Assembly (NCBI GenBank): GCA_025454405.1
Contig: JALOON010000001.1
Location: forward strand, 62,001 to 126,000
From: Oscillatoriaceae cyanobacterium Prado104
Lineage (GTDB): Bacteria > Cyanobacteriota > Cyanobacteriia > Cyanobacteriales > Microcoleaceae
DNA: 64,000 bases
Direction of reading: 5' to 3'
How positions within the stretch are numbered: position 1 is the first letter of the stretch; every line of letters begins with the position of its first letter. Both the position numbers and the translations under genes were made by a program. Below are positions 35,796 to 44,068 of the stretch, piece by piece. The notes below the pieces were generated by a model that saw nothing but the letters and a program-made list of their open reading frames with translations, made no database searches and was not told the origin of the DNA.

Positions 35796-36383
35796 ATGGA
35801 AAACATATTAATTCTAAAAAAAGCCACTCAATCGCATCCAAAACCATCTCCCAACACCGTAGTTGAAGCACTTTTAACAGCAGAAAAAAACGCCAAAAAA
35901 ACTAAAATCCGCCATGCTTTCCAGGAATTAATCGGCACCTGGCGCTTGTGTTTCATCACCGGCACCAAAAAGACGCGACAAAAAGCAGGAATAGTGTTAG
36001 GTGCGGGGCGTTACATTCCCGAGTGGGTGGCAAAAATTCAAATTGCTTATTCAGTACCAGAAACTGTTGCAGAAACACCAGCAAATAGCGAAACTGGTAA
36101 GATGGAAAATTCCGTGATAGTAGGGGCGATCGAACTTACTCTTTCCGGGCCTGCTAAGTTTTTGCCCAACAATATTTTAGCTTTTGATTTTACCAGAATT
36201 ACTGTAAAATTATTGGGTAAAACAGTTTATCAAGGATTTATTCATGGTGGCGAAGCGCGGGAGAAGGAATTTTTTAGTTTGAGAGTGGGTCAGCAGGCAT
36301 TTTTTGCCTATTTTTTAATAGAAAATGAGATAATTGCAGCCAGGGGAAGGGGTGGCGGATTGGCTTTGTGGGCGAAAGTTTGA
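35796..36383 (+). CDS. PAP/fibrillin-like protein
   Basis: The 195-residue soluble protein resembles plastid-lipid-associated (fibrillin) proteins: a helical N-terminus of about 45 residues, the ELIGTWRLCFITGTKK strand typical of the first barrel strands, and later LAFDFTRITVKLLG and FFAYFLIENEIIAARG. Such proteins associate with thylakoid lipids and plastoglobule-like bodies in photosynthetic organisms. The ATG at 35796 has no obvious Shine-Dalgarno sequence. It is transcribed toward a toxin-antitoxin pair on the opposite strand. The family call rests on the barrel motifs and length. Confidence 0.62.
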   Translation: MENILILKKATQSHPKPSPNTVVEALLTAEKNAKKTKIRHAFQELIGTWRLCFITGTKKTRQKAGIVLGAGRYIPEWVAKIQIAYSVPETVAETPANSETGKMENSVIVGAIELTLSGPAKFLPNNILAFDFTRITVKLLGKTVYQGFIHGGEAREKEFFSLRVGQQAFFAYFLIENEIIAARGRGGGLALWAKV

Positions 36384-36405
36384 ACGCGGGCGATCGATGA
36401 GTTAG

Positions 36406-36825
36406 TCAGACATACCAATTTTCTATTTGTAAGCCTGAAAACTCAGCAAAATCGGAGACATTATTCGTTACGAGTATCAGCTCGTTTACTTTAGCAATTG
36501 CTGCAATTTGACCGTCTGCAAATGATGGAGTCTTGCCAATACTCGCGAGACGGGATCTTTCTGTAGCGTGCCAGATTGCCGCATTAGCATCATAAGGCAG
36601 TAGAGGGATTTGAACTCGAACCACCTCGTTGAGATAGTTTTCTAGAATTCGACGTTTTCTTGATTCAGGAAGTCGTTTGCACCCGAAAAGAAGTTCGTGG
36701 AAAACGACTGTTGCCGTAGCAATTTCGGATTTGTATCGTTCTAACATTTCGACCACATTTTGATTGGGTATTGGTCGAGTTGGTTCCGAAAGTACGTTAG
36801 TATCTAATAAAAATTGCACGCTCAC
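36406..36825 (-). CDS. VapC-type PIN-domain toxin
   Basis: The 139-residue protein is a PIN-domain ribonuclease. D8 in LLDTNVLSE, the Glu in FHELLFG, the Asp in FADGQIAAIA and the Asp in NNVSDF are the expected magnesium-binding acidic residues. VapC toxins usually cut tRNA or rRNA and arrest growth. Its GTG start overlaps the TGA of the upstream gene (GTGA), the usual coupling of an antitoxin-toxin pair. The upstream gene is taken as its antitoxin although it is much longer than typical VapB proteins. Confidence 0.9.
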   Translation of the reverse strand: MSVQFLLDTNVLSEPTRPIPNQNVVEMLERYKSEIATATVVFHELLFGCKRLPESRKRRILENYLNEVVRVQIPLLPYDANAAIWHATERSRLASIGKTPSFADGQIAAIAKVNELILVTNNVSDFAEFSGLQIENWYV

Positions 36826-37322
36826 AAAATAACCTCGCGCCCTGGTGATGAATCCCTGACTCCTTCAAAAACTTCTGATTCAATTCCTGCTTCTTCTAAG
36901 TTGTTTTCTTGACGGAACTTTTGGAGTGCTTCCCAAAAATTATCAGGTTTATTCCTCTGCCGCTCTTTTTCTATTTTGGCAATAATTTCAAATATTTCGG
37001 CGGATACGTCAGTCAATTCTTTAGCTTTTTCCAGCAAGCGATCGACCAATGCTGATGGCAATAACTCCAGGGCCTCGTCAAAAACATCAGAAATTGCGAT
37101 CGTGCCTTTATCCATCCCAAATCGACTGGGTTTAGGCCCTGATTTTTCAACTCTATCGAAAGTTTCTAGTTCAATTCCCGATTTGATATCTTTAGTCTGA
37201 ACTGCTTGAGATTGCATCCTTTGTCTGAGATAAATTGCATAAATCAAATCTTGCCATGTAATATTTTCTGGCAGTCGATCGATTAAGCTGCGCGCTTGTT
37301 CTTTGACATTAATAGTTTCCAT
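36822..37322 (-). CDS. Composite antitoxin partner of VapC
   Basis: The 166-residue protein seems to be built from pieces of three antitoxin-type families. The N-terminus (VKEQARSLIDRLPENITWQ and following) resembles small helical antitoxins. The middle FGMDKGTIAISDVFDEALE resembles the C-terminal motif of DUF2281-type proteins. The C-terminus (NFWEALQKFRQENNLEE and then VFEGVRDSSPGREVIL) resembles another VapC-linked antitoxin tail. It ends in a 4-base overlap with the toxin gene. It should neutralise the PIN toxin and repress the operon. The piecewise resemblance is from pattern recognition and not from a search. Confidence 0.65.
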   Translation of the reverse strand: METINVKEQARSLIDRLPENITWQDLIYAIYLRQRMQSQAVQTKDIKSGIELETFDRVEKSGPKPSRFGMDKGTIAISDVFDEALELLPSALVDRLLEKAKELTDVSAEIFEIIAKIEKERQRNKPDNFWEALQKFRQENNLEEAGIESEVFEGVRDSSPGREVIL

Positions 37323-37425
37323 CGTTTTTGCTAAATAGAGTAGAAACTTCCATTATAGTACGATCGCCCGATCGATTTTTAATTTTAATTGAATTCGATC
37401 TCACCCTTAATTCACAATCTATAAC

Positions 37426-39345
37426 TCAAGCCCGCGCTTGCTGCGGCCGCCCCCACACAATTCGCTCCTGCTTGTACACAACCATCCCCGGTTTCGCGCC
37501 CTTCGGCTTGTATACATATTTAGGTTCTGTATAAACCACCGGAACTTGTTCGCTGTGGCGCGCGCGACTGTAATAAGCAGTCATGTCGGCGGCAAATTGC
37601 AAGTCAGTTTCTTCAGCAACAGTACCGGGTTTGAGGCGCAACAAAGCGTGACTTCCGGGAATTTCTAAAGTGTGAAACCACAAATCGTAATCGTTGGCAG
37701 TGCGAAAAGTAAGTTGGTCGTTTTGGCGGTTGTTGCGACCGATTAACAGTTCAAAACCGCTCGGAGTTTGGTAGCGGTAAAATTCGATCGCCCCTGTTTT
37801 GTCTCCACTGCGGTAATCCGGCACATCTAAATATTTTTGCTGGATCAATTCTTCGCGGATTTCATTAAGCGTTTGCAAATCTTGGAAGGTGCGGTAATTT
37901 TCCAATACCGAAAGCGCGACTTCTACTTGTTCTAAATAATCTATTTCTTCCTGGACTGCTGCTAATAAAGGTTCGACGGCCGATCGAGCTCTTTTCAATT
38001 TTTGGTGTTTTTTGTAGAGGGATTGGGCGTTTTGAACGGCGTTGTTTTCGGGATTTAAAGGAATAACAACAGGTTGGTTAGTTTCAAAATCGGGGAGAGA
38101 AATCGATTTCATTCCCGGCTGCCACTGCTGCAAGTTTGCCATCAGCAAATCGGCTCGATCTTTGTGCGTGTCGGCATCGGCTGATTGCTGCAATCGTTCT
38201 TTAAATGTATTCGCTTTGAGGCGCAGTTTGCCCAGAATGCTGTTGAGCTTTTGACTTAGTTGGTGCCGCAATTGAGCAAATACTTGTTGGTTGGTTTCCC
38301 TTGTATAGTAACTGTTGAGCAATTCTTGGACGGAAGAGAAGGAAGAAGGAAGAAGGAAGAAGGAAGAAGGAAGAGAGGAGTTTGATTCGTTTTTAGATGC
38401 AGACTCGTTCTTCTCATTTTTCCCATTCTTCCCATTCTTCCCATTCTTCTTATTCTTCTCATTCTTCTCGTTCTTCTCGTTCCCAGGCTGTGCCTGGGAA
38501 TGCAGATCTAGAGGCTCTGCCTCGGGTGTTTTTGCAGTTAAATTATTAGCTACCGGCCAATCGATTACCGTGTAACCTTCGGGAGTAAAACTAGGTTTAA
38601 AATTGGATATTTCCAAAGCTTGCAACCAGTATTGCCACCGATGAAAAAGCTGCTGCCAACTATCAGCATCGAGACTGTCGGTAGACTGTTCCGGGTCCAA
38701 ACCGGCCGATCGCACCATGCACAAAATTAAAGCCGAACTAAGTCCCCGGTAATTCTTCAACAGATTGCGCTTTAACGGACCGGGAACCAGGCTGATTCTT
38801 TCTTGCCAGCGATTTTGAGGTTCCAGAAGGCTTGGGGCTGCATCGGTCAAAGATGGGGGCATTTCGTAGGGCTGACCGGTTTGGATGGGGCGCACGCTCG
38901 ACTGTTTGGCGCTGACTTGGTGGGCGCAGGTGACGACAAGATTGTCTTGGGCGGTGAGGATGACGTTGCTGTATTTGCCCATAATTTCGGCGTACAGGTG
39001 CCACAGTGCGGGTTCTCCGGGGCGTTTGGCAAATTGCAAGTCGATGACTCTTTCCCAAGGAGAGATGGGGGCGATGTCAACCAAAGCCAAACCGTTGAGT
39101 TGGTGGCGCAGTTGCTGGCTGAAGGTGAAGGTGTCGGGAATTCGGGGCGGGGCGTCCCCCGCGCAGATGCGGGCGGCTGCGGGATGCCAGGAAATATCGA
39201 TCCACTCGCGCTGTTTCATAGTGCGCAGGAACAATGCCACGGTGAAGCGATCGCGCTGGTAGACTTGTTCTAAGCGCGCTGGCAGCCATTCGGCTCGCAG
39301 TTCGCTGCAAGCGGCAGTTAAAGTTGTAAAGTCTACTGATTGCAC
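37426..39345 (-). CDS. NFACT/Rqc2 (RqcH-like) family protein with repeat insertion
   Basis: The 639-residue protein has an NFACT-N domain (about 1-210), a long coiled-coil middle (about 380-490) and the NFACT-R domain at the C-terminus (YRSGDKTGAIEFYRYQ, DLWFHTLEIPGSHALLRL). Homologues bind stalled 60S/50S subunits and add alanine tails to nascent chains in ribosome quality control. At about residues 286-345 it carries a low-complexity insert: repeats of NEK/NGK encoded by 9-bp units, then LPSSFFLLPSSF encoded by CTTCCTT heptamers. The insert keeps the frame open. The GTG start gives the usual MQSVDFTTL N-terminus. Confidence 0.92.
   Translation of the reverse strand: MQSVDFTTLTAACSELRAEWLPARLEQVYQRDRFTVALFLRTMKQREWIDISWHPAAARICAGDAPPRIPDTFTFSQQLRHQLNGLALVDIAPISPWERVIDLQFAKRPGEPALWHLYAEIMGKYSNVILTAQDNLVVTCAHQVSAKQSSVRPIQTGQPYEMPPSLTDAAPSLLEPQNRWQERISLVPGPLKRNLLKNYRGLSSALILCMVRSAGLDPEQSTDSLDADSWQQLFHRWQYWLQALEISNFKPSFTPEGYTVIDWPVANNLTAKTPEAEPLDLHSQAQPGNEKNEKNEKNKKNGKNGKNGKNEKNESASKNESNSSLPSSFFLLPSSFSSVQELLNSYYTRETNQQVFAQLRHQLSQKLNSILGKLRLKANTFKERLQQSADADTHKDRADLLMANLQQWQPGMKSISLPDFETNQPVVIPLNPENNAVQNAQSLYKKHQKLKRARSAVEPLLAAVQEEIDYLEQVEVALSVLENYRTFQDLQTLNEIREELIQQKYLDVPDYRSGDKTGAIEFYRYQTPSGFELLIGRNNRQNDQLTFRTANDYDLWFHTLEIPGSHALLRLKPGTVAEETDLQFAADMTAYYSRARHSEQVPVVYTEPKYVYKPKGAKPGMVVYKQERIVWGRPQQARA
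38340..38475. repeat. In-gene heptamer and 9-bp repeats within the NFACT gene
   Basis: At 38340-38376 there are five copies of GAAGGAA (CTTCCTT on the coding strand). At 38407-38475 there are about seven copies of a 9-bp unit such as TTCTTCCCA/TTCTTCTCA. Both lie inside the NFACT reading frame and keep it open. Confidence 0.85.
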
Positions 39346-39443
39346 GGCGGTTGTGTTTTGGTTCGATCGAACTTTCTCTGGTTAAGCACAGAAATTCAAT
39401 TATATCAAATCTATCAATTGACACTAGCAAATAATTATCAGTC

Positions 39444-39761
39444 ATGTCAAGCCAACTAGACTGTTTTAAAGTAGAAGTTTTACCGCACGATCGAACTTGG
39501 CGAGTTGCTTTTGAAATAGACTCGAAACAGATTGCCCTGGCACTTAGTGAAAATGCGATCGCGCTCCATCACATCGGTAGTATGGTTATTCTACAAATTT
39601 ATGCAAAGCCGATTATCGATATTCTAGTTGAGGTTAAAAATTTTGCTAAAATTGACGCACCAAGTTCGGCACACTATAATATTCAGAGATACATGGACGG
39701 CAAAGACGGGTTTATTAAAGAAATCGATCGCAAAGCTGCCCAGTGGCGATCGTCTAATTAA
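39444..39761 (+). CDS. Hypothetical protein
   Basis: The 105-residue soluble product is not one I can place in a family. It has alternating hydrophobic strands in the first two thirds (FKVEVLPHDRTWRVAFEI, MVILQIYAKPIIDILVEV) and a charged helical end (IKEIDRKAAQWR). It sits in the small space after the divergent NFACT gene and 17 bp before a monooxygenase-like gene on the same strand, so the two may be co-transcribed. There is no Shine-Dalgarno site before the ATG. The codon pattern and clean termination support a real gene. Confidence 0.6.
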   Translation: MSSQLDCFKVEVLPHDRTWRVAFEIDSKQIALALSENAIALHHIGSMVILQIYAKPIIDILVEVKNFAKIDAPSSAHYNIQRYMDGKDGFIKEIDRKAAQWRSSN

Positions 39762-39778
39762 ATTGCCTAATTAAATTG

Positions 39779-40069
39779 ATGATACTGGAAGTTGCAATTC
39801 TCGATCTTAAGCCTAATATGGCTGCTGAATTTGAAATCGCTTTCAAAACAGCTTCAGCTATAATCTCTGCTATGCCTGGGTATATCTCTCACGAGTTGCA
39901 ACGCTGCATAGAAACTCCAAGTCGTTATATTCTGCTGGTACGGTGGCAGAGTTTACAAGACCATACCATTGGATTTCGGCAATCGCCAGATTATCAAAAA
40001 TGGCGTTCTTTATTGCACCATTTTTACGATCCATTTCCCACAGTGGAACATTATGAAATGATTTCATGA
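39779..40069 (+). CDS. Antibiotic biosynthesis monooxygenase (ABM) domain protein
   Basis: The 96-residue protein matches the ferredoxin-like ABM fold: ILEVAILDLKPN at the start, AMPGYISHELQRCIETPSRY in the middle and a C-terminal FYDPFPTVEHYEMI. Family members are small cofactor-free oxygenases or act in quinone and haem chemistry; some have no known substrate. The ATG at 39779 was chosen over a TTG one codon upstream. It follows the 105-residue hypothetical by 17 bp. The substrate is unknown. Confidence 0.85.
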   Translation: MILEVAILDLKPNMAAEFEIAFKTASAIISAMPGYISHELQRCIETPSRYILLVRWQSLQDHTIGFRQSPDYQKWRSLLHHFYDPFPTVEHYEMIS

Positions 40070-40454
40070 TGGCGGGTGAAAAAACGACGGACGACAGCTA
40101 CAGCAATTGCGTGATTTCGGCTCGCTTTCCTAACGCTATCGATCGCAATAACATAAATATATTATCGATCCGCAAATCCTGTATGGTAATATCAATTCCG
40201 AACCGATCGTAATAATGATGGCAATACTGGTTTACAATATTGGAAATTTGTGTTATGGATTAGGGCGAACCCTTTTGAGCTAATAATCGAATGTATTGCT
40301 GTCATCGCTTTGCGCTAGCTGCCTGCGAGTTGGGAATCAAACCTTACTATCGCTAGTCTAAATGAGTAGTAAATTTTTCACCCCACCCCAACCCTCCCCT
40401 TAGTAAGGGGAGGGGGTAAGATAGAGAGTCTTTCATAAAGTTTGATATCTAAAT
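40070..40454. other. 385-bp spacer
   Basis: No gene is seen. Near its right end (40380-40423) there is a CCCCAACCCTCCCCTTAG and GGGGAGGGGGT inverted repeat that can form a GC-rich hairpin. The rest is AT-rich and has no clear promoter. Confidence 0.5.
40392..40418. repeat. CCCTCCCCTTAGTAAGGGGAGGG inverted repeat
   Basis: The arms CCCTCCCCTTA and TAAGGGGAGGG are perfect complements around a single-base or very short loop. It lies about 35 bp before the VOC gene, so it could act as a terminator of upstream transcription or as a leader hairpin. Confidence 0.65.
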
Positions 40455-40889
40455 ATGGACATAAATAACAAAACGATCGATATCGGTTTAACTCATATCG
40501 CGCTACCAGTTTCAAATGTCGATCGCAGTATTGAATTTTACTCGAAATACGCGGCAATGCAAGTCGTTCACCGTCGCATCGACGCAGAAACTGGTGTTGC
40601 TGTAGCATGGCTTTCTGACGGTACTAGACCTTTTGTAATTGTGCTGATTCAAAAAGACTCAGTACATCCCATTTTGTCTCCACTCGCACATCTGGGAGTT
40701 GGCTGCAAAAGCCGCGAATCTATGGACGATCTGTGCGATTTAGCGCGTCAAGAAGCTGTACTGATTCAAGAACCTAAAGATTCTGGATATCCGATCGGCT
40801 ATTGGGCTTTTTTGCAAGACCCAGACGGTCATACCCTTGAACTATCATACGGTCAAGAAATTGGATTTACAGTGCAGGAAAAAGCCTAA
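40455..40889 (+). CDS. VOC (glyoxalase/bleomycin resistance) family protein
   Basis: The 144-residue protein is a vicinal-oxygen-chelate fold protein with the paired-motif layout: THIALPVSNVDRSIEFYSKY at the N-terminus and LAHLGVGCKSR, then DPDGHTLELSYGQE near the end. The metal ligands would be His13 and the Glu of LELSYG. Members include glyoxalases, dioxygenases and drug-binding proteins; which type this is cannot be told. Its TAA shares an A with the ATG of the next gene (TAATG), a sign of coupled translation with the acetyltransferase. Confidence 0.9.
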   Translation: MDINNKTIDIGLTHIALPVSNVDRSIEFYSKYAAMQVVHRRIDAETGVAVAWLSDGTRPFVIVLIQKDSVHPILSPLAHLGVGCKSRESMDDLCDLARQEAVLIQEPKDSGYPIGYWAFLQDPDGHTLELSYGQEIGFTVQEKA

Positions 40890-41830
40890 TGAACCTTTCT
40901 ATTCGATTGCTTCGAGAAGATGAGTTCCCGACGGCAGAACATATCTTTCGACTTGCTTTCGGTACTTTTATTGCATTGCCTCAACCTACAGATTTTTGCG
41001 GTGATGCAAATTACGTTCAAACTCGATCGCTCGCCGATCCGACAGCGGCTTTTGCAGCGGAGGTTGATGGCAAATTAGTTGGCTCAAATATCGCAGTTTG
41101 TTGGGGCAGTGTCGGTTTTTTTGGACCGCTGAGCGTTCATCCCAATTTCTGGGGTCAAGGTATTGCAAAATATTTGATTGAAAGCGCGATCGACCGTTTC
41201 TCTGAATGGGATATTCGACAGGCGGGTTTATTTACTTTTTCCAACAGTCCCAAACATCACGGACTTTATCAAAAATTCGGATTTTACCCGCGTTTTTTGA
41301 CATTTATGATGGTAAAATCGATTCAGTCTGCCGATCGAGATTTGCCCATAATTAAATATTCTGAACTGAATCCTGAAGAGCGCTCGAACTGTCTGAAAGA
41401 ATGTTGCGAACTGACTGATTCTATTTATGAAGGTTTGGATTTATCGCGGGAAATTGTGGCAGTTCACTCTCAAAACTTAGGCGATACTGTGTTGCTGCAA
41501 GATGACAAAGGTTTGGCAGGATTTGCTGTTTGTCATTGCGGTGCGGGTAGCGAAGCTGGCAGCAATGTATGTTACGTTAAATTTGGAGCAGTACGATCGG
41601 GAATGAATGCGGTTGAAAGGTTCGAGCAGTTACTCGATATCTGTGAAGCGTTTGGAGAAACTCAAAAAATGCTGCTGATTAGGGCTGGCATAAATACCAG
41701 TCGCGATGCAGCTTATATGAGAATGCTCGATCGGGATTTTCGCACGGAAAGTACGGGTATTGCCATGCACAGGCCAAATGATGTCGGTTACTGTCGATCG
41801 GACGTTTTTGTATTGGACGATTGGCGCTGA
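40889..41830 (+). CDS. GNAT family N-acetyltransferase
   Basis: The 313-residue protein has an N-terminal GNAT domain (about 1-150) with the acetyl-CoA-binding motif FWGQGIAKYLIE. A second, less obvious region of similar size follows (about 165-310), which fits a tandem GNAT layout. It would transfer an acetyl group from acetyl-CoA to a small molecule or protein amine. It overlaps the VOC gene by one base, and the pairing suggests a joint role, for example in detoxification, but the substrate is not visible. Confidence 0.88.
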   Translation: MNLSIRLLREDEFPTAEHIFRLAFGTFIALPQPTDFCGDANYVQTRSLADPTAAFAAEVDGKLVGSNIAVCWGSVGFFGPLSVHPNFWGQGIAKYLIESAIDRFSEWDIRQAGLFTFSNSPKHHGLYQKFGFYPRFLTFMMVKSIQSADRDLPIIKYSELNPEERSNCLKECCELTDSIYEGLDLSREIVAVHSQNLGDTVLLQDDKGLAGFAVCHCGAGSEAGSNVCYVKFGAVRSGMNAVERFEQLLDICEAFGETQKMLLIRAGINTSRDAAYMRMLDRDFRTESTGIAMHRPNDVGYCRSDVFVLDDWR

Positions 41831-41905
41831 GGAGGAGTTAGATCCTGTCCGGTCAATTAACCATAATTTCTGTAGATACAAGGGGCGGGATCGCCTAGAT
41901 AAATG

Positions 41906-42181
41906 TCATTGGTGGGCGATCGAATTCATTGGTGAACCTGCCCCAATAAATTCTACTAATTCATAATGTAAAAGCATTAACATTGTGGCTGGAATTGTCT
42001 CCATTGCGTAAGTTGTACCATCTTGATGAGAAAATTCTACCTCAAAAGCACTGCCATCAAATTCCATCACCACTGTTCCTACTTGTCCTTTATATAATTT
42101 AATGCTTTCTTTTGTTTCAAAATGAGTTGCTTCTAAGTCTTCACTTAAAGCAACAATATCTAGGTCTTTAATTGTTGTCAT
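41906..42181 (-). CDS. DUF4926 domain protein
   Basis: The 91-residue protein is built around the DUF4926 signature: DLDIVALSEDL near the start, YKGQVGTVVMEF, then FEVEFSHQDGTTYAMETI. The domain is a small beta barrel found in cyanobacteria and other bacteria, often near toxin-type or restriction genes; its activity is not known. It lies alone on the minus strand between the GNAT and VanZ genes. The C-terminal 20 residues are outside the domain. Confidence 0.85.
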   Translation of the reverse strand: MTTIKDLDIVALSEDLEATHFETKESIKLYKGQVGTVVMEFDGSAFEVEFSHQDGTTYAMETIPATMLMLLHYELVEFIGAGSPMNSIAHQ

Positions 42182-42250
42182 TATTTTTATCTCATTTATG
42201 GATCTGCCATCAAACTATCCGAATCCTGGATTTTTAGGAGATATCTAACG

Positions 42251-43123
42251 ATGAATAGCCGTTTGCAAAACTGGAATCGGTTTACTGCTGCTTGCATATC
42301 TCTAGTTCTCCTAATTCTGGCACTTAATCCCTTTAAATTTCATTGGTTTGTTGCCGTACATGGCTGGAGTTTTGATTTTTGGGCTGTTGATTTTTTTCAG
42401 AACGTTTTCCTGTTCTTTCCCCTAGGAGTTGTGCTGCGTCACAGCTTTCAATTTCCCCAGATTGTTATTGTGCTTTATGGAGCTTTATTAAGTTCTGCGA
42501 TCGAAATAGCCCAACTTTCAATTATAGAGCGCAGCAGCAATTTTTACGATATCCTTGCTAATGCTTGCGGTACTTTATGCGGTTCCCTATTTTATCAGTA
42601 TGCCGTCTCGGAAAAACAACCAGGTAGCATAGGAATTTCCCTAGCTTTTATGTTAATGCCTTTGTGTTGGGTTACTGCAATGCGATCGGCAACGCAAGAC
42701 ATATCTGCTTGGTTGGTAATGCCACCAGCAATCGCGGGTATTGTCGCCTTTGAAATGAGTCTTTCTGCTAATCGCTTAAAACTGGTAGCATTAACAATCT
42801 GGCTAATTTTTGCACTAATACCGCTCATTAACATAACTCCGATCGCGGGAATTGCAACATTTATTATTGTGCCTGCGATCGTCTGGATTTTGCCTTATTT
42901 TTCAATTTCAAAACCAAGTTTTATTCTAGGCTTGCTCGGCATCGGAATATTTCTCATTCTGACAGTTAACATAATTTGGTACGTCAATAAAAGCTCTGTG
43001 TCGTGGACTGTATCGGCTCACTTGCACTGGATAGAAACCCTAATGTCAGGAATTTGTCTTGCAGCAGGACGAGCTTGGGCAAAATCAAGCGATCGAGCGG
43101 AAAATAATTATCGAGCTTTGTGA
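42251..43123 (+). CDS. VanZ family membrane protein
   Basis: The 290-residue protein has eight or nine hydrophobic helices. The VanZ-like core lies in the first half: NVFLFFPLGVVLRHSF, then SSAIEIAQLSIIERSSNFYD and ANACGTLCGS. VanZ-like proteins are membrane proteins linked to glycopeptide resistance in some bacteria, with unknown biochemical activity. The second half consists of additional helices and is less conserved. It has its own spacer of 69 bp upstream, divergent from the DUF4926 gene. Confidence 0.85.
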   Translation: MNSRLQNWNRFTAACISLVLLILALNPFKFHWFVAVHGWSFDFWAVDFFQNVFLFFPLGVVLRHSFQFPQIVIVLYGALLSSAIEIAQLSIIERSSNFYDILANACGTLCGSLFYQYAVSEKQPGSIGISLAFMLMPLCWVTAMRSATQDISAWLVMPPAIAGIVAFEMSLSANRLKLVALTIWLIFALIPLINITPIAGIATFIIVPAIVWILPYFSISKPSFILGLLGIGIFLILTVNIIWYVNKSSVSWTVSAHLHWIETLMSGICLAAGRAWAKSSDRAENNYRAL

Positions 43124-43374
43124 ATTTGATTTGTTTTTATCAACCGCAGAGGGTGCGGAAGAAGAAAAGAAGAGAGAGCGATCGCGCTAAAAATCGACCG
43201 AATTTTTTGTATGCGAACTAGATTTGATATTTTAGACGATCGATCGATTTTTTCCCTATTTTGTATCGATCGACCCGCATTAAAAATAGAAAAAAGAAAT
43301 TTTTGATGATAATTATCAATTGTTTCCAGATTTGATGTAGAATTGCCTGCAGTTTTTCACAGCTTGAATTCTCA

Positions 43375-44040
43375 ATGTCCCGAAACCTGACAGCAAGTTG
43401 GAATGAGGCCCGCGAAGTTCCGAGTTTTCTCCTAGGCTGGAGTTTGTGCGGTTTGTTGGCGATTGGCTTGAATGCCCCAATTCCGGCTGCGGCCCAACAG
43501 CCCGCGGTACGGGATACCGACAGCAGTTCGATCGCTCAAGTAGGTGGAATTGTCCGCCCCGCGCTAAAATTGGGCAGCCGCGGCCCCCAAGTTACCGAAC
43601 TTCAAGCTGCTTTGAAATTGCTGGGATTTTATACTGGCGAGGTAGATGGCATTTTCTCCGAAGGCACCGCTAAAGCCGTGTCTGAGTTTCAGCAAGCTGC
43701 GGGTATCGGCGCTGACGGTATAGTAGGTCAAGACACTTGGAACAGGCTGTTTCCCGAAAGTCCCACAAGTGCGATCGCTACTCCCGCACCGGAGGGGGCA
43801 ACCGCAGAGGGATTGTCCCTACCATCTCAAACTAATTTGCCGATTTTAAGAAGGGGAATGCGGGGGGATGCAGTCAGAGAATTGCAAGAGAGACTGCGGG
43901 CTAAAGGATTTTTGCAAAGTCGCGCTGATGGCGTTTTCGGCCGCCAAACTCAAGTTGCTGTTAAGGCGGTTCAGCGACAGTATCGATTGCCAGCCGACGG
44001 CATAGTCGGCCCCGCTACTTGGGAAATTCTGCTGCGTTAA
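43375..44040 (+). CDS. Secreted protein with two peptidoglycan-binding domains
   Basis: The 221-residue protein has a hydrophobic N-terminal segment (about 20-40, ending AAAQQ) that should act as a signal peptide. Two PG_binding_1 modules follow at about 63-120 (LGSRGPQVTELQAALKLLG) and 158-220 (RRGMRGDAVRELQERLRAKG). Each has the DGIFG/DGVFG and ADGIVG-TW pattern. It should anchor to peptidoglycan in the periplasm. No catalytic domain is attached, so it may be an adaptor or inhibitor. It converges with the kinase gene on the other strand. Confidence 0.92.
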   Translation: MSRNLTASWNEAREVPSFLLGWSLCGLLAIGLNAPIPAAAQQPAVRDTDSSSIAQVGGIVRPALKLGSRGPQVTELQAALKLLGFYTGEVDGIFSEGTAKAVSEFQQAAGIGADGIVGQDTWNRLFPESPTSAIATPAPEGATAEGLSLPSQTNLPILRRGMRGDAVRELQERLRAKGFLQSRADGVFGRQTQVAVKAVQRQYRLPADGIVGPATWEILLR

Positions 44041-44068
44041 AATTTTGGTAATTGACAATCCCAAGCCT

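Noticed and set aside
38803-39273. 156-codon plus-strand frame within the NFACT gene
   Set aside because: It is antisense to a conserved domain with clear homology; typical shadow frame.
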